Origin: Panax quinquefolius
Lineage: Eukaryota; Streptophyta; Magnoliopsida; Apiales; Araliaceae
Assembly (NCBI GenBank): GCA_020205615.1
Contig: CM035169.1
Span: 17,441,546-17,505,545 of the forward strand
DNA: 64,000 bases
Direction of reading: 5' to 3'
Numbering within the stretch: position 1 is the stretch's first letter; the number at the start of each line of letters is the position of its first letter. This document shows, one piece after another, positions 23,561-35,199 of the stretch. Made by a program: the position numbers and the translations under genes. The notes beneath the pieces are model-generated. The model did not search any database and was not told the origin of the DNA. It saw nothing but the letters and a program-made list of their open reading frames with translations.

Positions 23561-25491
23561 TATGCACTACGTGAGCCACGTATGACTTTCAACATAATAT
23601 AAGCGTGAGGATCATGTCAATGATATAAAGAATCAATCAAATGAGATAAAGGATAAATATTAAACATTTATAATATAATTTATCCGAGATTCAAGAATAT
23701 CCCCATGTTATCAATCACTTAATAATCTCATAATCTAATATCATTAATATTATAACAATATTTTAATCACTTCTTAAATTTATAAACAATTTATTTCAAT
23801 TGTTTACGCTTTACCATATAATGCATTTAATCATTCAAAAAATGCCATACTCATAAGATATCATCACCAATCCCTCAAAAATATGCATATACTCTATATA
23901 GGATTCTCTAGCCATAAAATCCTATTTTCAACTTTTATTACTTCACATAACATATTTAACTCATATGTTCAGAACTAAACTATTTTCATGAAAATAATAA
24001 ATCAGTCCCAAAAATATTTCTTTTCTGGGATTTAGCATAATATAGTCCCATAATGAAAATATATTTTCTCTAATTTTTAAAATTCATTTACTATTTTTCA
24101 AAATCAATTTCTAATTAATTCCTTAACAAATTAGCTACCTCAAGTTTAACTCCAAAAATTCCCAAATCTTGGCAGGACCTTACACATGTTAATGTGAGCC
24201 TCCAGTATAAATTTCATGGTAATCGGAGTTATAGAACTCCGGTTATAGCGTTTTTCGTCGGAAAAACCTAAATATTGAAATAGTCATAACTTGCTCATTT
24301 TAAGTCAGAATGAGCTCATTTTTGGACAGGAGGTACTTTATACCATATTCTTTCATGTCCCAAAAGGCCAGAATTTTCCTCATAACTTAAGTGGCCGAAA
24401 CAGCCCCTCTAAAATCATGGCAGCAACTTTTTTCGGTTTTTTGCAGCTTTGCACTCCTTTGCTAAAATCAGTCCACACAAAAATCTACAACACCTTTTCT
24501 AGTAATTCCACTTGGATTAGTTAGGTAACTCATAGATCTAACTCTAGGACTTGACCACACTCAAAAATTCAAAATATAATAGGAGATATGGTCAATTAAT
24601 TTCATGTTACATTTTTCACCAAAATCGATTTTCAACTCTTTGTGATTTCTAAGAAACTTTCATGTTTTCACATACTAACCAACATAACTCATCTTAAAAC
24701 TTACTAATACTTCATATACCCATGATTTTCATCAGTTCTATACTTTTATTATGACTTTCATCATAATCCACGTAAACAGATCCTTTTAGTTGAAGAAATA
24801 TTTGAGGTTTAAGAAATGGGTTTTTTCTTTGGGTCAATACAAAATTCGATTTCACGTTCTAGGGTAGGCTAGGAAGTCTTCAAGAATACGCCAAGAAATT
24901 TATTAATGATAGAAATATCATTCAAAACTGTTACTCTCGTCCAAGACTTGGATAGTACGTCACATTAATACCAACTGTGACTTCTATCCCTTAACTGGAT
25001 AACACCTCACAATGATACCTATCAACTTGCCATCTTGATCACGGCGTCAGCCTCTGAAAAGTCCGACTTGCATTTCACATAAGAAGTCAACAACGAAAGG
25101 ATCGGGGCTCTTTACTTATGGCTTGATATGACAATGATTGACTTTAGTGGTTTAGTTACTTTGAATTTGCACAACAAGTTGGTTATGAATATAAAAGCTA
25201 ACAACCTTCGAAAAAGCATGATGAGTAGTTAACCAATTGATTCCTAAAATCACATCAAAGGCAAATATTTTCAAAAAAAATAAGATCGACAGTTACGTGA
25301 AAATGTTTATTTGAATCAAACAAGATTTAAAATAGTAGCGATAACGAAGGCTCTCTACTAACGAAAGTTTAAACCAATAAGTCAAAGTTTAACTTCTTGA
25401 GTCAAATTTAAACGTTGAAGACAACTAGGTGAAATAAAAGAGTGGGTAGAATTGGTATCTAACACGGTATAGACTTCGCAAAAGCTTATGA

Positions 25492-26382
25492 TTAACTTAC
25501 AAGTGATAATTTTATTCGGTTCCTCGTCACGAGAAAAAAAAGCGCCTCTCTTAAACTACTGGCTTTGGTTTGTGCAGGACACCTTTGGTGCCTCCATCCT
25601 AGTTGAATTTGTCTTGATGGCGACACAAATCGAGCTAAGTGACCTTTTCTTCCACAATTATAACATGCTTTGACTAAGCATGGCGCGATTCGGATCGATG
25701 TGTCCCTCTCCTCCGCATTTGAAGCATATGATAGGTGGTCTTTCTCCTTCCTTAACAACGGGTCTTTGGTCTTTGACGTCTTTCCATCATTGTTGAATCT
25801 CCTTTTCTTGAAATGTCCATTCTTATTGTTTTGGCCTGATTACCACCGAGTGGTTACAATATTTGGCTTTGTTGATTCCCTCCACGCTTGTTGTCACCGC
25901 TTCGATGACTACTCTCACCGGTATTATAATTTTTGCTTACCGCTTCTCTTTTTAGTTGCATTGACTAAGTTATCGCGCTCCACTAATCGAGCCCTATTTA
26001 CAAAATCTGAATAAAAACGCGGCTTTATGAGAAATAAGATGTTGACATATCTCCGGCTTCAAACCTCTTAAAAACATTAGCCATTCTTCTCTTCATTATC
26101 CACCAAGTGGGGCCGAAACCGTGATAACTCCGCAAATTTTGCCTCGTATTGCGACACGGTCATATTGTTTTGTTCCAACTTGATAAACTCCACCTCCTTC
26201 ATGTGGCGAATACTTTCGTGAAAGTATTTGTCGTTGAACGACTCTTGGAACTTCTCCCAAGATATCTTGATCTGACAAAGAGGTTGAGTACGTTTCTGGA
26301 TTCCCACCAATGTCCGCCTCTCCACAAGACTTAAAAAAGGCGGCGAAGAACCTTTTGCTCTCGGAGCATCCCAAGACATCAA
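25492..26382 (-). pseudogene. Ty3/gypsy Gag, better-preserved copy (LTR-A element 3)
   Basis: Minus-strand frame 26382-26077 holds a mostly uninterrupted retrotransposon-gag segment: SWEKFQESFNDKYFHESIRH, then MKEVEFIKLEQNNMTVSQYE and AKFAELSR. A second frame, 25758-25492, carries the zinc knuckle starting CYNCGRKGHLAR. As in element 2, the fourth ligand cysteine is only reachable by a frame change after HLAR. At least two frameshifts separate the domains and no protease or RT follows. The Gag would serve particle assembly and RNA binding. Confidence 0.85.
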
Positions 26383-26489
26383 ATATCTTGGTAATCTGCT
26401 TTATCCATGCTTCCGCGAAGTGGTTTTGGCTCCCTTAAACTCCGGTGGTCCCGGCTCCTTGAATTGTTTAATGCGGTGATCTTGCGATA

Positions 26490-27957
26490 GATATTCAACG
26501 AGAATGATAAAGATTTTACCAGTCCGGTGTAAAACACACGCATGTGATGTTCCAATGAGAATAATAAAAAGCGGAACCAGCGTGTCCGGTGTAAAACACA
26601 CGCATGTGATGTTCCAACAGAATAATAATAAAGAGCGGAACCAGTCCGATGTAAAACACACGACGAGGATGTTCCAGCAATGTAATAGAAGAATGTCACC
26701 AAGTATAGGGTAAACCACGTACAAGTTATTCCAACGAGAATAATAAACAATGGAATAACAACAGTTCTCTTCATGAATAAGAAAGAATAACACTCCTTAC
26801 GGGTACAACAAATAATATTCCCTACCTTAGAAGAATGAATATTGGCGAGGTGAAGTAGCGAGAATACTTTTCTTCTTTCTCTATAGTTTCTCTCTCTAGA
26901 GTTTGATGAATTCGTGAAAATAATGAAGCACTAGGCCTCTATTTATAGAAGATTTCTAGCTTAAGACCGCCATGTGAAAAGCAAGTGGCTTAACGAACCG
27001 GTGATGTGAAACGAAAAGTGGTTCGGTTCAATATCAGAATGTGAAACGACAAAGTGGTTCGACGCTTTGTAAAGGTAATTACTATTGACGAAGGTAATTA
27101 CTATTCACAAAGGTAATTACTATTGACGAAGGTAATTACTATTATTGACGAAGATAATTACTTATTCACAAAGGTAATTACTATCGATTGAGGTAATTAC
27201 TATTGATTTAAGATAATTACTATTCACAAAGATAATTACAATCGATTGGCTGAAAGTAATTACTATTATTGAAGAGACTCTTAGATGATGACATATGGGC
27301 CCCCATAAAATAATCAAACTTACCACAAATGTCTCATAATGTACTCTTTATATACATCAAGGATTGAATAAATATTACCACAAATCATTTTATTTTAATC
27401 AACACATATTTAATCTTTCAACAATTATTAATCATTTATAACTTGTCGTCTCAATTATTGATTTAATACAATAACATATTATACGTATGATACCGTGACA
27501 ATAATTGAATCGATAATATAAGAGATGTGATGCAAAGAATTACTATAGCAATAATTGAAAGCATAGGTGAGTGACTTCTCACGTGTAAGCATCGATAATC
27601 AATATCGTGTACTACTATACTGACTACGAGTATTATCTTGTACTTTTTACTACCGGGTAGTTCAATGCTTTTAACGGTACAATCCTCTGCCATTATTTTT
27701 ATAGAAAGACAATTTTGTGGTTTTCTAACTACGACAATACTTCCGTTGTGGGGTCCACTAATGATTGAGTAGTCGTGCGAATATTCCCAAACAAAAGAAT
27801 ATTCCCCACCAAAATGAATATTTTATAACAACTTGCATACTTTGCAAAATTTATAAATACTACCCACAACTATAATATTATCTTAAATTCACACCATAAT
27901 ATTAAAAATTATTTCGACAAAATTTAAATCTTTATTGATAAAATCTGGGTCTCACAA
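26490..27957 (-). repeat. 5' LTR fragment of LTR-A element 3
   Basis: Starts mid-array (the ttggaacatcacatg type, reversed) and runs through the TATA region, the 24-bp array (27066-27270) and U3 to the terminal complement of TGTGAGACC. Only about half the LTR is retained. Confidence 0.85.
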
Positions 27958-28690
27958 CCCGTTGGGCAGATTTGATGGTTTTTCAACAACAATTCATTAT
28001 TCTTTTACTCGAAACCGGAGGATGAGCGATAAGTCACCGAATTTTGTGAACTTACTTTTGTCTATATTGTCGCGACGAATCATGTTGGTGAGATGAAAAG
28101 TTGAGCGCTTTCTCTAACATTTGGGTTTCGTAAACTGGATCTCAAAGACAAAGCCAAAGTAGAGGTTATTCATAAATATTGAACTATATTCGTAATTGAT
28201 TTATAATCTTGTAGCCTTAAATTAAGTCACTCAAATTTGGCATTAGGGAGAACAACCAATTTTGGTGGTCAAATCTTTCCTTCAGATTGTGTCCATAAAA
28301 ACAAAGGATATTTGATCGTTAAATACTCGATCTTTAATCCTTCATCAATATGGTGTGAAGAAAAAATTATGGCTTTTGCATTTTGTGTCAAGTTGTTGTA
28401 TTTCTGATTCAATGGTCTTTTCTAACTCATTTGCACGAAGCGATTCTGCATCAAGTGCCCAAGCCAAATAGTTGTCTCCAGAGATTTTCAAAATAGAAAA
28501 ATCTATTTTGCCAAGTTTGCCATCTATTCAGGTTAAAACACAATTTTATTATTTATTAAAACAATAAATAATTGCATGTATGATATAGAAAAATAAACCA
28601 AGTCACGACCTCAAGTGGTGATAAAATGTAAATATAAATATTCTTATATTTACGTTATTAAAGATAATCTGAAATGGATCTTCACCCGAC
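27958..28690 (-). pseudogene. Ty1/copia gag relic, longer copy
   Basis: Minus-strand translation from ~28520 downward gives the copia Gag start (ISGDNYLAWALDAES) and then, through frameshifts, further recognisable Gag text with KFGDLSLILRF and KPSNLPNG near 27960. Stops and frame changes make it dead. 28270-28690 repeats 15745-16169, but this copy extends ~300 bp further into gag. It is terminated exactly by the LTR-A element 3 end. Confidence 0.85.
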
Positions 28691-28699
28691 ATGCGATAG

Positions 28700-28960
28700 T
28701 TAGATAAATGATTATTCTAACGTAATAATAAAGAATGGAACAATCAAATGCGTAAACGCACGGACATGATATTAAATGAATAATAAATAACGGAATCCAG
28801 GTCGGTGAAATTACATGGCCACAAGATGTTCCAACAATTTAATAAGAAATGAATACTGAAAGGATTATTCACCGTATATGATATTTCACATATACAGGTT
28901 ATTCCCATAATTTAATAAGCGGTAAAAAAGTTCCCACCACGTCTTGTAAGATCAACAAAG
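28700..28960. repeat. Degenerate LTR-A-like repeat units
   Basis: Decayed copies of a motif like gaataataaagaatggaac plus aagatgttccaac resemble the third LTR-A array. There is no coding potential. It may be an old LTR relative or unrelated AT-rich repeat. Confidence 0.4.
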
Positions 28961-29290
28961 ATAGATGGTACCATTGTAAATAACAAAATTTAAATATAAT
29001 TATAAGAATAAAATTATATTATTGGTGGCATAGCCCAACCTGTAGTATAATAATAAATTGTAAGAATTTAATTTTCTACCGCTGGCTTACTTAGTTAGAA
29101 ATTCCGTCTTTGATAACGTGTTATAAAATTTTAGCAAAAGTGTATAAAGATATTTTTATAATTATTACATAAATTTAAAAAGAATAAATAAAAAAAGAAA
29201 GAGAAATTCTTACTAGCGAATTCTAAATATTCATTCAGCAACATGCCTTTATATAGGCAAGGCAGAAGTCAAGGGGAAGGAAGGAGAATT
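28960..29290 (-). mobile_element. Probable copia LTR remnant
   Basis: On the minus strand a TATA box (gcctatataaaggc, ~29250) is followed by gaatgaatatttagaattcg, a short transcribed segment, and ataacacgttatca (~29120). That last string is a form familiar at the LTR/PBS end of some plant copia elements. It lies upstream of, and in the same orientation as, the copia gag at 28.6 kb, so it probably is that element's 5' LTR. It lies immediately before the truncated kinase gene. Confidence 0.55.
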
Positions 29291-29407
29291 CAAGATAGAA
29301 AGAGTAGAGGAGAAGGAGAAGTACACACGGGTTCCTTCCTATAACAGTTAAAGATTTGAGTCTTGACAAAATAATTAAATCGAAAGAACAAATGGATCAT
29401 CGAATAA

Positions 29408-31817
29408 TTTGACAATACAATTTATTTATTCGCGATAAATTGTGGGTCAAAATCAAACCTCATAGTCGATAAACGGAACTTCATCGGCGACGAAAACTCC
29501 GGCTACCTCACCTTATCCTCCGGCAACAAAGACACCGATCCATCCACTGACACATCCCCTCTTTATCAAACTGCAAGAATTTTCGAACACAACTCATGGT
29601 ACGAGCTAGATTTAGTCCAAAATGGCACTTACATGGTACGCCTTCATTTCTATCCCTTTTCATCTCCAAAAAACAATCTCCCAAAAGCTTTTTTCAACGT
29701 TTCATCTCCTGGGTATTCATTATTATCCAATTTCAGAGTCCAAAACACTAGTAATTCCCCTGTCATTAAAGAATTCATACTCTTTATCAGTGTTGGAAAG
29801 TTCAGGATTTACTTCACTCCCCATGAATCATCTTTTGCATTTGTAAATGCGATCGAAACATTTCTTGCGCCCAAATATTTCATTCCAGATCATGCTATAC
29901 ATGTTACTCCTGCAGGAAGTAACAATAATAATTACAATGGTTTGCTTTTGCGGATTTTAAACCCAATTTATAGAATTAACATGGGTGGTCAATTTCTCAA
30001 TTCTTTTAATGATACTCTGTGGAGGATTTGGATCCCCAATGATGATTTTCTATATAATAAGAGCGCTGCAAAGAATAGCCAATATTATAACAGTCGGCCT
30101 AATTATCAACAAGGAAGGGCATCTGAGTATGATGCCCCTGATTTTGTCTATAGGACTGCGAAAGAATTGAATATAGTAGATACTGAAAGGCAAACGAATT
30201 TTTTCAATATAACATGGCAATTTAATGTGACTAAAAATGCTACATATTTTGTCCGGGCGCACTTCTGTGACATTACACGTATAGCCCTCAGTTATGCTAA
30301 GTTTAATTTCTATATCTATAGCAAGTCTAGGTAAGTCGGCGATTTGGCTGTCCCTTTCTACAAAGATTTTGTGGTTGATTCGGATACTTCTGGTTTGTTA
30401 AATATCAGTATTGGTAATGGGTCCGAATCAAGAAATCAAACTGCCTTTCTGAATGGGATTGAGATTATGGAATTAATGAAGGATCGGAGCTCAATTGGTC
30501 CAGGGCAAAGAGAGTCAAAGAAGAGTCTGGTTGTAATAATTGTTTCTGTTGTTGGAGGTGTGTCTTTTGTGCTTGTTTTGTTGGTGGTGATCTCGGCTGG
30601 TTTGAAACGGAGGAAAGAGAAGGTGGTTGAGAATTTGGACTGGCCATTAGTGAATCTAAATAGAGGAAGTTCATATCGTGAGCTTACGGAAAGAACAGCC
30701 AATAATGTGTCCCCTCTTCCTAATTTAAATCTTGGGTTAAAGGTACCTTTTGTGGAAATACTGTATGCAATAAACAATTTTGATGCCAAGTTGGTGATTG
30801 GTGGGGGTGGATTTGGGAAAGTCGACAGAGGAACTCTTAGGGGTGGCATGAAAGTGGCTGTAAAAAGAAGTGAGGCTGGACATGGTCAGGGTTTTCCAGA
30901 ATTCCAAACAGAAATAATGGTGTTATCCAATATTTGCCATCGCCATCTTGTTTCCTTGATTGGGTATTGTGATGAAAGATCTGAGATGATACCTGTTAAT
31001 GAGTTCATGGAGAACGGTACGCTGAGAGAACATTTATATGAAGAGTCGGATAACAAATCATCTTCACTATCCAAATTGTTGTGGAAACAGAGGCTTGATA
31101 TTTGCATTGGTGCGGCGTCTGCATTACCTACATACTGGTTTGGGTGGGGAAATCATTCACCGTGATGTCAAGTCAACGAACATCTTGCTTGACAAGCATT
31201 TTGTGGCCAAAGTTGCTGATTTTGGTTTGTCGAGATCAGGTCCACTTGATCAAACACATGTCAGCACCGAGGTGAAAGGCAGCTTTGGTTATCTTCATCC
31301 TGAATACTTTAGATGCCTTCAGTTAACTCAGAAATCTGATGTGTACTCTTTCGGGGTGGTTCTTCTTGAAGTGCTTTGTGCTAGACCGGCCATTAATAAC
31401 TTGCTTCCTCGGGACCAAGTGAACTTGGCTGACTGGGGAATCTCTTGGCAAAAGAAGGGGCAGCTTGAAAAGATTGCCGATCCTTTTCTTGTGGGAAATA
31501 TTAATCCCAACTCTTTCAGGAAATTTGGGGGAAACAGTAAGGGAATATGGCGTTGACAGGCCTAGCATGGTTGATGTGTTGTGGGACTTGCAATATGCTT
31601 GCAGCTTCAACAACTTCGAGTGGTCAGAGAGCCACAAGAGGATAGCAATACAGATGTGTCATGGGCAATTCCATTGCCTGCTGTTCAGCGGTTACCTTCT
31701 ACTAGCACGGCAATTGAGGAAGATGAATTGCCTCTTGGATTAGATAATGATTCTGATCCAAGTTATGTAAATGTAACTGAAGTGTTCTCGCAATTGAGGT
31801 TTGATTATGCCAGATAA
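29408..31817 (+). pseudogene. CrRLK1L (FERONIA/HERKULES-type) receptor-like kinase pseudogene
   Basis: The family couples an extracellular malectin-like domain to a cytoplasmic Ser/Thr kinase and senses wall state and RALF peptides. Here malectin homology starts at AINCGSKSN (29432) and runs to ~30470. A membrane segment (SLVVIIVSVVGGVSFVLVLL) is at ~30525-30600. The kinase follows, with glycine loop GGGGFGKVDRG, lysine [16 protein letters not shown] (~31160) and DFGLSRSG (~31220), then a family-type tail ending in FSQLRF. It is not functional: no start codon or signal peptide (a stop lies at 29405), an in-frame TAA at 30332, and frameshifts near 31118, 31522 and 31597. A few conserved positions are changed (e.g. 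IPVNEF for the usual LVYEF). Copia LTR-like sequence just upstream probably replaced the 5' end. Absence of introns matches the family. Confidence 0.9.
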
Positions 31818-34100
31818 TTGATGTTTTAGGGGTAAGATTGCTTCCATGATTTCTTTTCCCTTTTTCTTTCTTTGTTTTGGCTTCTAAATAATGTGATATG
31901 CATTTTTCTTGAAACAACTTACTTTCCCTAAAGCTGGAAGAAGAAGGCAATGATTGGGAAGAGTTGGGTCGGAACCTGTTCCCGTAGTAGCTGTGAATGC
32001 AGCATTTTACTACACGCTATACTTGAAGTGACGTTGGCTCCATACCCGGTTTAGGTTGCTTTCTTCTTCTCCATCTCATTGCCAAAATAATCTAGCATTT
32101 TCAGTTTTTGTGGGAACAAGAAGCCCTATATAATTAATTAAAAAAATGGTGTAAGTAACTGAGACACGCTTGTTCTACCTTTAAATTTTACGGTACTTAC
32201 CGGGAATCATCATAAAATGTTTATATCTTGCATGGGAAATGATGCTTTCATTAGTCAGAGCAGATTGAACATACAGGATGTACTTAGTAATCCCCGTGTA
32301 TGTTATCTCCTCCCCAGCGCCTCTGGTCTTGTTGGACATGAACGCGACTGAGAAAAGCACAAACACATACAAGTAATGTTGTCCTTGGGTGTTGAACGTC
32401 TTCTTAAAAATTTGATCAATTGCTCTCCATTGCACCTTAGCTCCTCCTAATGGCTTTTGTTTATAAAACTGGAAGACTTAACATATTGTAAGATTCCTCC
32501 TTTACCTTGTGCTTTACAAAGTCATGAATTCATGGCACGTACCAAGTAATGAATTAATGTTATAGGAACTGCTAGGTAAGACCATTATTCATTAAGCACC
32601 GACTGGCACAATCTTGTAGTTGAGTTAATGGAGTTGTTAGATGTTTCTTCTATGTGTAGTTTCCTTTAATTTGAAGCTTAATCATGGATATCATTTAGTA
32701 ATTTTTAAAATTATTTTATTTGGTTTTGATTAATCAATAGTTAGCATTACTTGCCAGGGCCTCTCTACTTTAGGAGTGCAGTATTGAATCTCTTTACAGG
32801 TGGAGGAGAAATATCTTTTGGAAGGAACTTTGTGCTCCATGTTCTTGTAATTATATAACCATTTAACTTGCCTTGTTTAGTACAGTATATTACAAAATAA
32901 GTTGAATAGCAAGAAAACAAATCCTGTTGGAAGAGCATTCATTATTTGTGAAATCCTACTGAACTGAGATAACATATTTTCTTAATTGGGATAACATATT
33001 GAAAATAATGTCGCAAAAAAATCTTTCTGTCCATGGAATATCATATTCACGGGCAGATCACATGGCGTATAATTTAACGTTGTTTATACAATAAAAACAT
33101 GTAATTAAGCAAGAGTTTAGCATATTAACTCTTTAATATAACAAACATCAAAGTTTATGCCAAGTGGACTGTTGATTTTGATTATTTCGTTGCCCGCCGC
33201 AAGTCCTATACTATTAACTCTTGATTAGGAATTAGGAGTTGGTACACAGGAATTCTAGGAATTGGTCTCAGTTTAGAAATGGCCTAATTTTATTACTTTA
33301 TTTACATGAAAATAATTTCTTATTGATATGAAATATAGTAGTAGCATATCAGTCCTAGCTCGTAAACAGGTTTGGTTTGAGTTCAATTGAATTGTCTTGC
33401 GTTCGATTACTCGATCGAACGTGTTTGCAAACTATGTGGTTCGGTTTCACGGTTTGAGTTCGATTCTAGTGATTCGCAAGTAGCTCGTGAGATGTTAGAG
33501 CATTTACGATAATTTGGCTTAATTTTTTTTCAAGAGTTGATGATGTTGATCATATATGATGATGATGATGATGATATGTTCGTATTCGTGAACATGATGA
33601 TGATGCAATTGTAACTATGTTCGAACATGTGATTGGTTATGTTCAAGTCCGATTTATTGTGTTCGAATTCGACAAAATTCGGATCGAATCGTTTGCAACC
33701 TAATCTAATCAAGTAATCAGTCTTTTACTTGTGCCAACTTGAACAAATTAAGCAAAAAGTGTCGACAATCTTATGTATGATAATCAGATCTGATCTTTGA
33801 CAAAGTTTACAGCCAAAGTCCAAATAAGCAAATGCCTCTTCAAGGGATTTCTTTAATATTCCACAATATGGTGGCAAACCAAAAGTTCTTGGAAATTCCC
33901 ATAGGCAAAAAGCAGAGGCAAAGAAAAGTCCGCTTAATTAAGCTTGAAAAGCTAATACCTTTTACTAGTAGCTATCCCCATTGGGTGAGTTCCATTGACG
34001 ATTGGGAGGAATTTACGTACTAATAGGTGTCTTAATTTAAATGTACGTGGGTCAATACTCTACAAAGTCAATAATCTTTTTAGGGTTAATCACACTAAAA
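31818..34100. other. Intergenic, no gene seen
   Basis: AT-rich sequence downstream of the kinase relic. The first ~500 bp, including spaced TATAAT/AATAAA-like strings, may be its old 3' flank. A (GAT)n run lies at 33558-33577. The 63-codon frame at 33832-34023 has no recognisable domain and no promoter support. Confidence 0.5.
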
Positions 34101-34126
34101 TACTACTCCATCCATTCCAAAATATT

Positions 34127-34326
34127 TAGAGATACAATTTAACTTTTGAAGTTAAACGACGACATATTAAATTTTAAATTACTGTGAATTTATTTAATTT
34201 TAATTGATACAATTATTATAATTGTATAGTAAAATTATTAATTCTAACTCTAAATTTTTATGAATTATACTAATTTTAAAGTTTAATATGCCGTCGTTCG
34301 ATCACAAAAGTTAAATTATATCTCTA
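34127..34326. mobile_element. MITE-like foldback element, ~200 bp
   Basis: The left arm (34127-34171, tagagatacaatttaactttt then cgacgacatatta) pairs with the right arm (34282-34326, tttaatatgccgtcg then aaaagttaaattatatctcta) as ~45-bp terminal inverted repeats. The AT-rich centre is ~110 bp. A ctccatccattcc string just outside the left arm recalls Stowaway ends but has no partner on the right. It is non-autonomous; superfamily uncertain. Confidence 0.7.
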
Positions 34327-34479
34327 TAAGATTACATGATGACTTATGTGCTTGATTGGTGGGATAATACGTACACGACTATAATGTTTGTGGTCATCAA
34401 AAATAAAAAAATAAAAAACAAAAATAGTAGGTAGCTATGTTCTATGTTCATATGAAATTTATTTTGAGATATTTCATTG

Positions 34480-34617
34480 GAAACATAATCCATATTGTTG
34501 TTTAGAGTTATGCTTATACGTTCGCATACAAAAGCTGAAATATCTACTATTTCAATGGAAACATGAACCATATTGGTCAGAGTTATGTTTATACGTTCGC
34601 ATACAAAAGCTGAAAAG
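34480..34617. repeat. Two-copy tandem duplication, ~78 bp
   Basis: The segment beginning ggaaacat and ending acgttcgcatacaaaagctg is repeated with few changes. It accounts for the repeated SAFVCERI in a spurious minus-strand ORF. Confidence 0.8.
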
Positions 34618-34756
34618 AGAATGAAAGAATTTCTTAAATATATCATATCTATCATACTATAGCTGCACTATATTCTTGGTATGATACACCTCCAATGTTT
34701 TAAGTACAAACCAAATGAAATGAAGGGAAAAAAAAAGGTGAAAATGGAATGGGAAT

Positions 34757-35047
34757 TCACTTGTGCCCAGGTCCTTTTCTGCTCGGGCCAGAGGCTAGCG
34801 TATAATATACTTGATTTCTTTCAACAAAATGGCTTTTTATGTGGCTTACTGAGACCGAAGGTGCAGATATTCCGGTAGCCGGAAGCCCGCCTGCCGTTTT
34901 GGAGCCGGCGGTCTTCTCATTCTTTGTTGCTGAAGTTGAATGAAGAAGCACTCTAGAATCTACAATACTTGGCTGAGTAAAGAATATGAACATTATCATT
35001 ACAACTGTTAATAATACTATACATGATAAGTGTCTCATAGCAGCCAT
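34757..35047 (-). CDS. PIP/PIPL-type secreted peptide precursor
   Basis: A 96-residue preproprotein with the three-part layout of the PAMP-induced secreted peptide family. A hydrophobic signal peptide (residues ~5-30, HLSCIVLLTVVMIMFIFF) is followed by a variable middle and a C-terminal SGPS motif, ASGPSRKGPGHK, matching the family's SGPSxxGxGH core. PIPs are processed, exported and perceived by RLK7-type receptors to amplify immunity or limit growth; that role is from the family, not from this sequence. The last residue is a lysine after GH, so trimming may be needed. The gene is intronless. Start: MAAM at 35047; the second Met three codons on is possible. A TATA box lies ~140 bp upstream. 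It ends with TGA at 34757. The frame is intact and no neighbour points to an operon-like link. Confidence 0.82.
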   Translation of the reverse strand: MAAMRHLSCIVLLTVVMIMFIFFTQPSIVDSRVLLHSTSATKNEKTAGSKTAGGLPATGISAPSVSVSHIKSHFVERNQVYYTLASGPSRKGPGHK

Positions 35048-35186
35048 GGTGCTTGTGTATGAGTTGGTACGTCTCTAGCTCCTCTTCAAACTCTGATCTC
35101 CTGTATTATTATTACTAATAGAATTCAATAAGAATATTGGACTGAAAAAGAATGGTGCAGCATCTCCATGGCCTAAGGAAGTGACA

Positions 35187-35194
35187 TTTTATAA
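35187..35194 (-). promoter_or_regulatory. TATA box of the PIP-like peptide gene
   Basis: The minus strand reads TTATAAAA, 140 bp upstream of the ATG, a normal distance with a short leader. Confidence 0.6.
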
Positions 35195-35199
35195 GGGCT

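Larger units (their letters stand above)
20329..27957 (-). mobile_element. LTR-A element 3: rearranged Ty3/gypsy copy
   Basis: Minus-strand order: part of the 5' LTR (27957-26490), gag (26382-25492), the conserved non-coding interior with array (25030-22704), and the 3' LTR (22703-20329, cut by the gap). The PBS, the leader and the PBS-proximal half of the 5' LTR are missing: the gag region jumps straight to mid-LTR text at about 26480. The outer 5' LTR end is intact (ggtctcaca, 27949-27957) and abuts copia gag sequence. No pol domain is present. Confidence 0.85.

Noticed and set aside
1..28690. Idea that all frameshifts in the window are unpolished long-read errors
   Set aside because: Small indels are frequent in the repeats, but MYB, PIP and CAD exons 2-5 read cleanly; genuine decay of old elements explains most. 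It remains possible locally in methylated repeats.
29985..31107. Several short ORFs on both strands within the kinase relic
   Set aside because: Shadows of the CrRLK1L coding strand in other frames.
33832..34023. 63-codon plus-strand ORF
   Set aside because: No signal peptide, no known motif, no nearby promoter; basic middle segment only. Chance frame likely.
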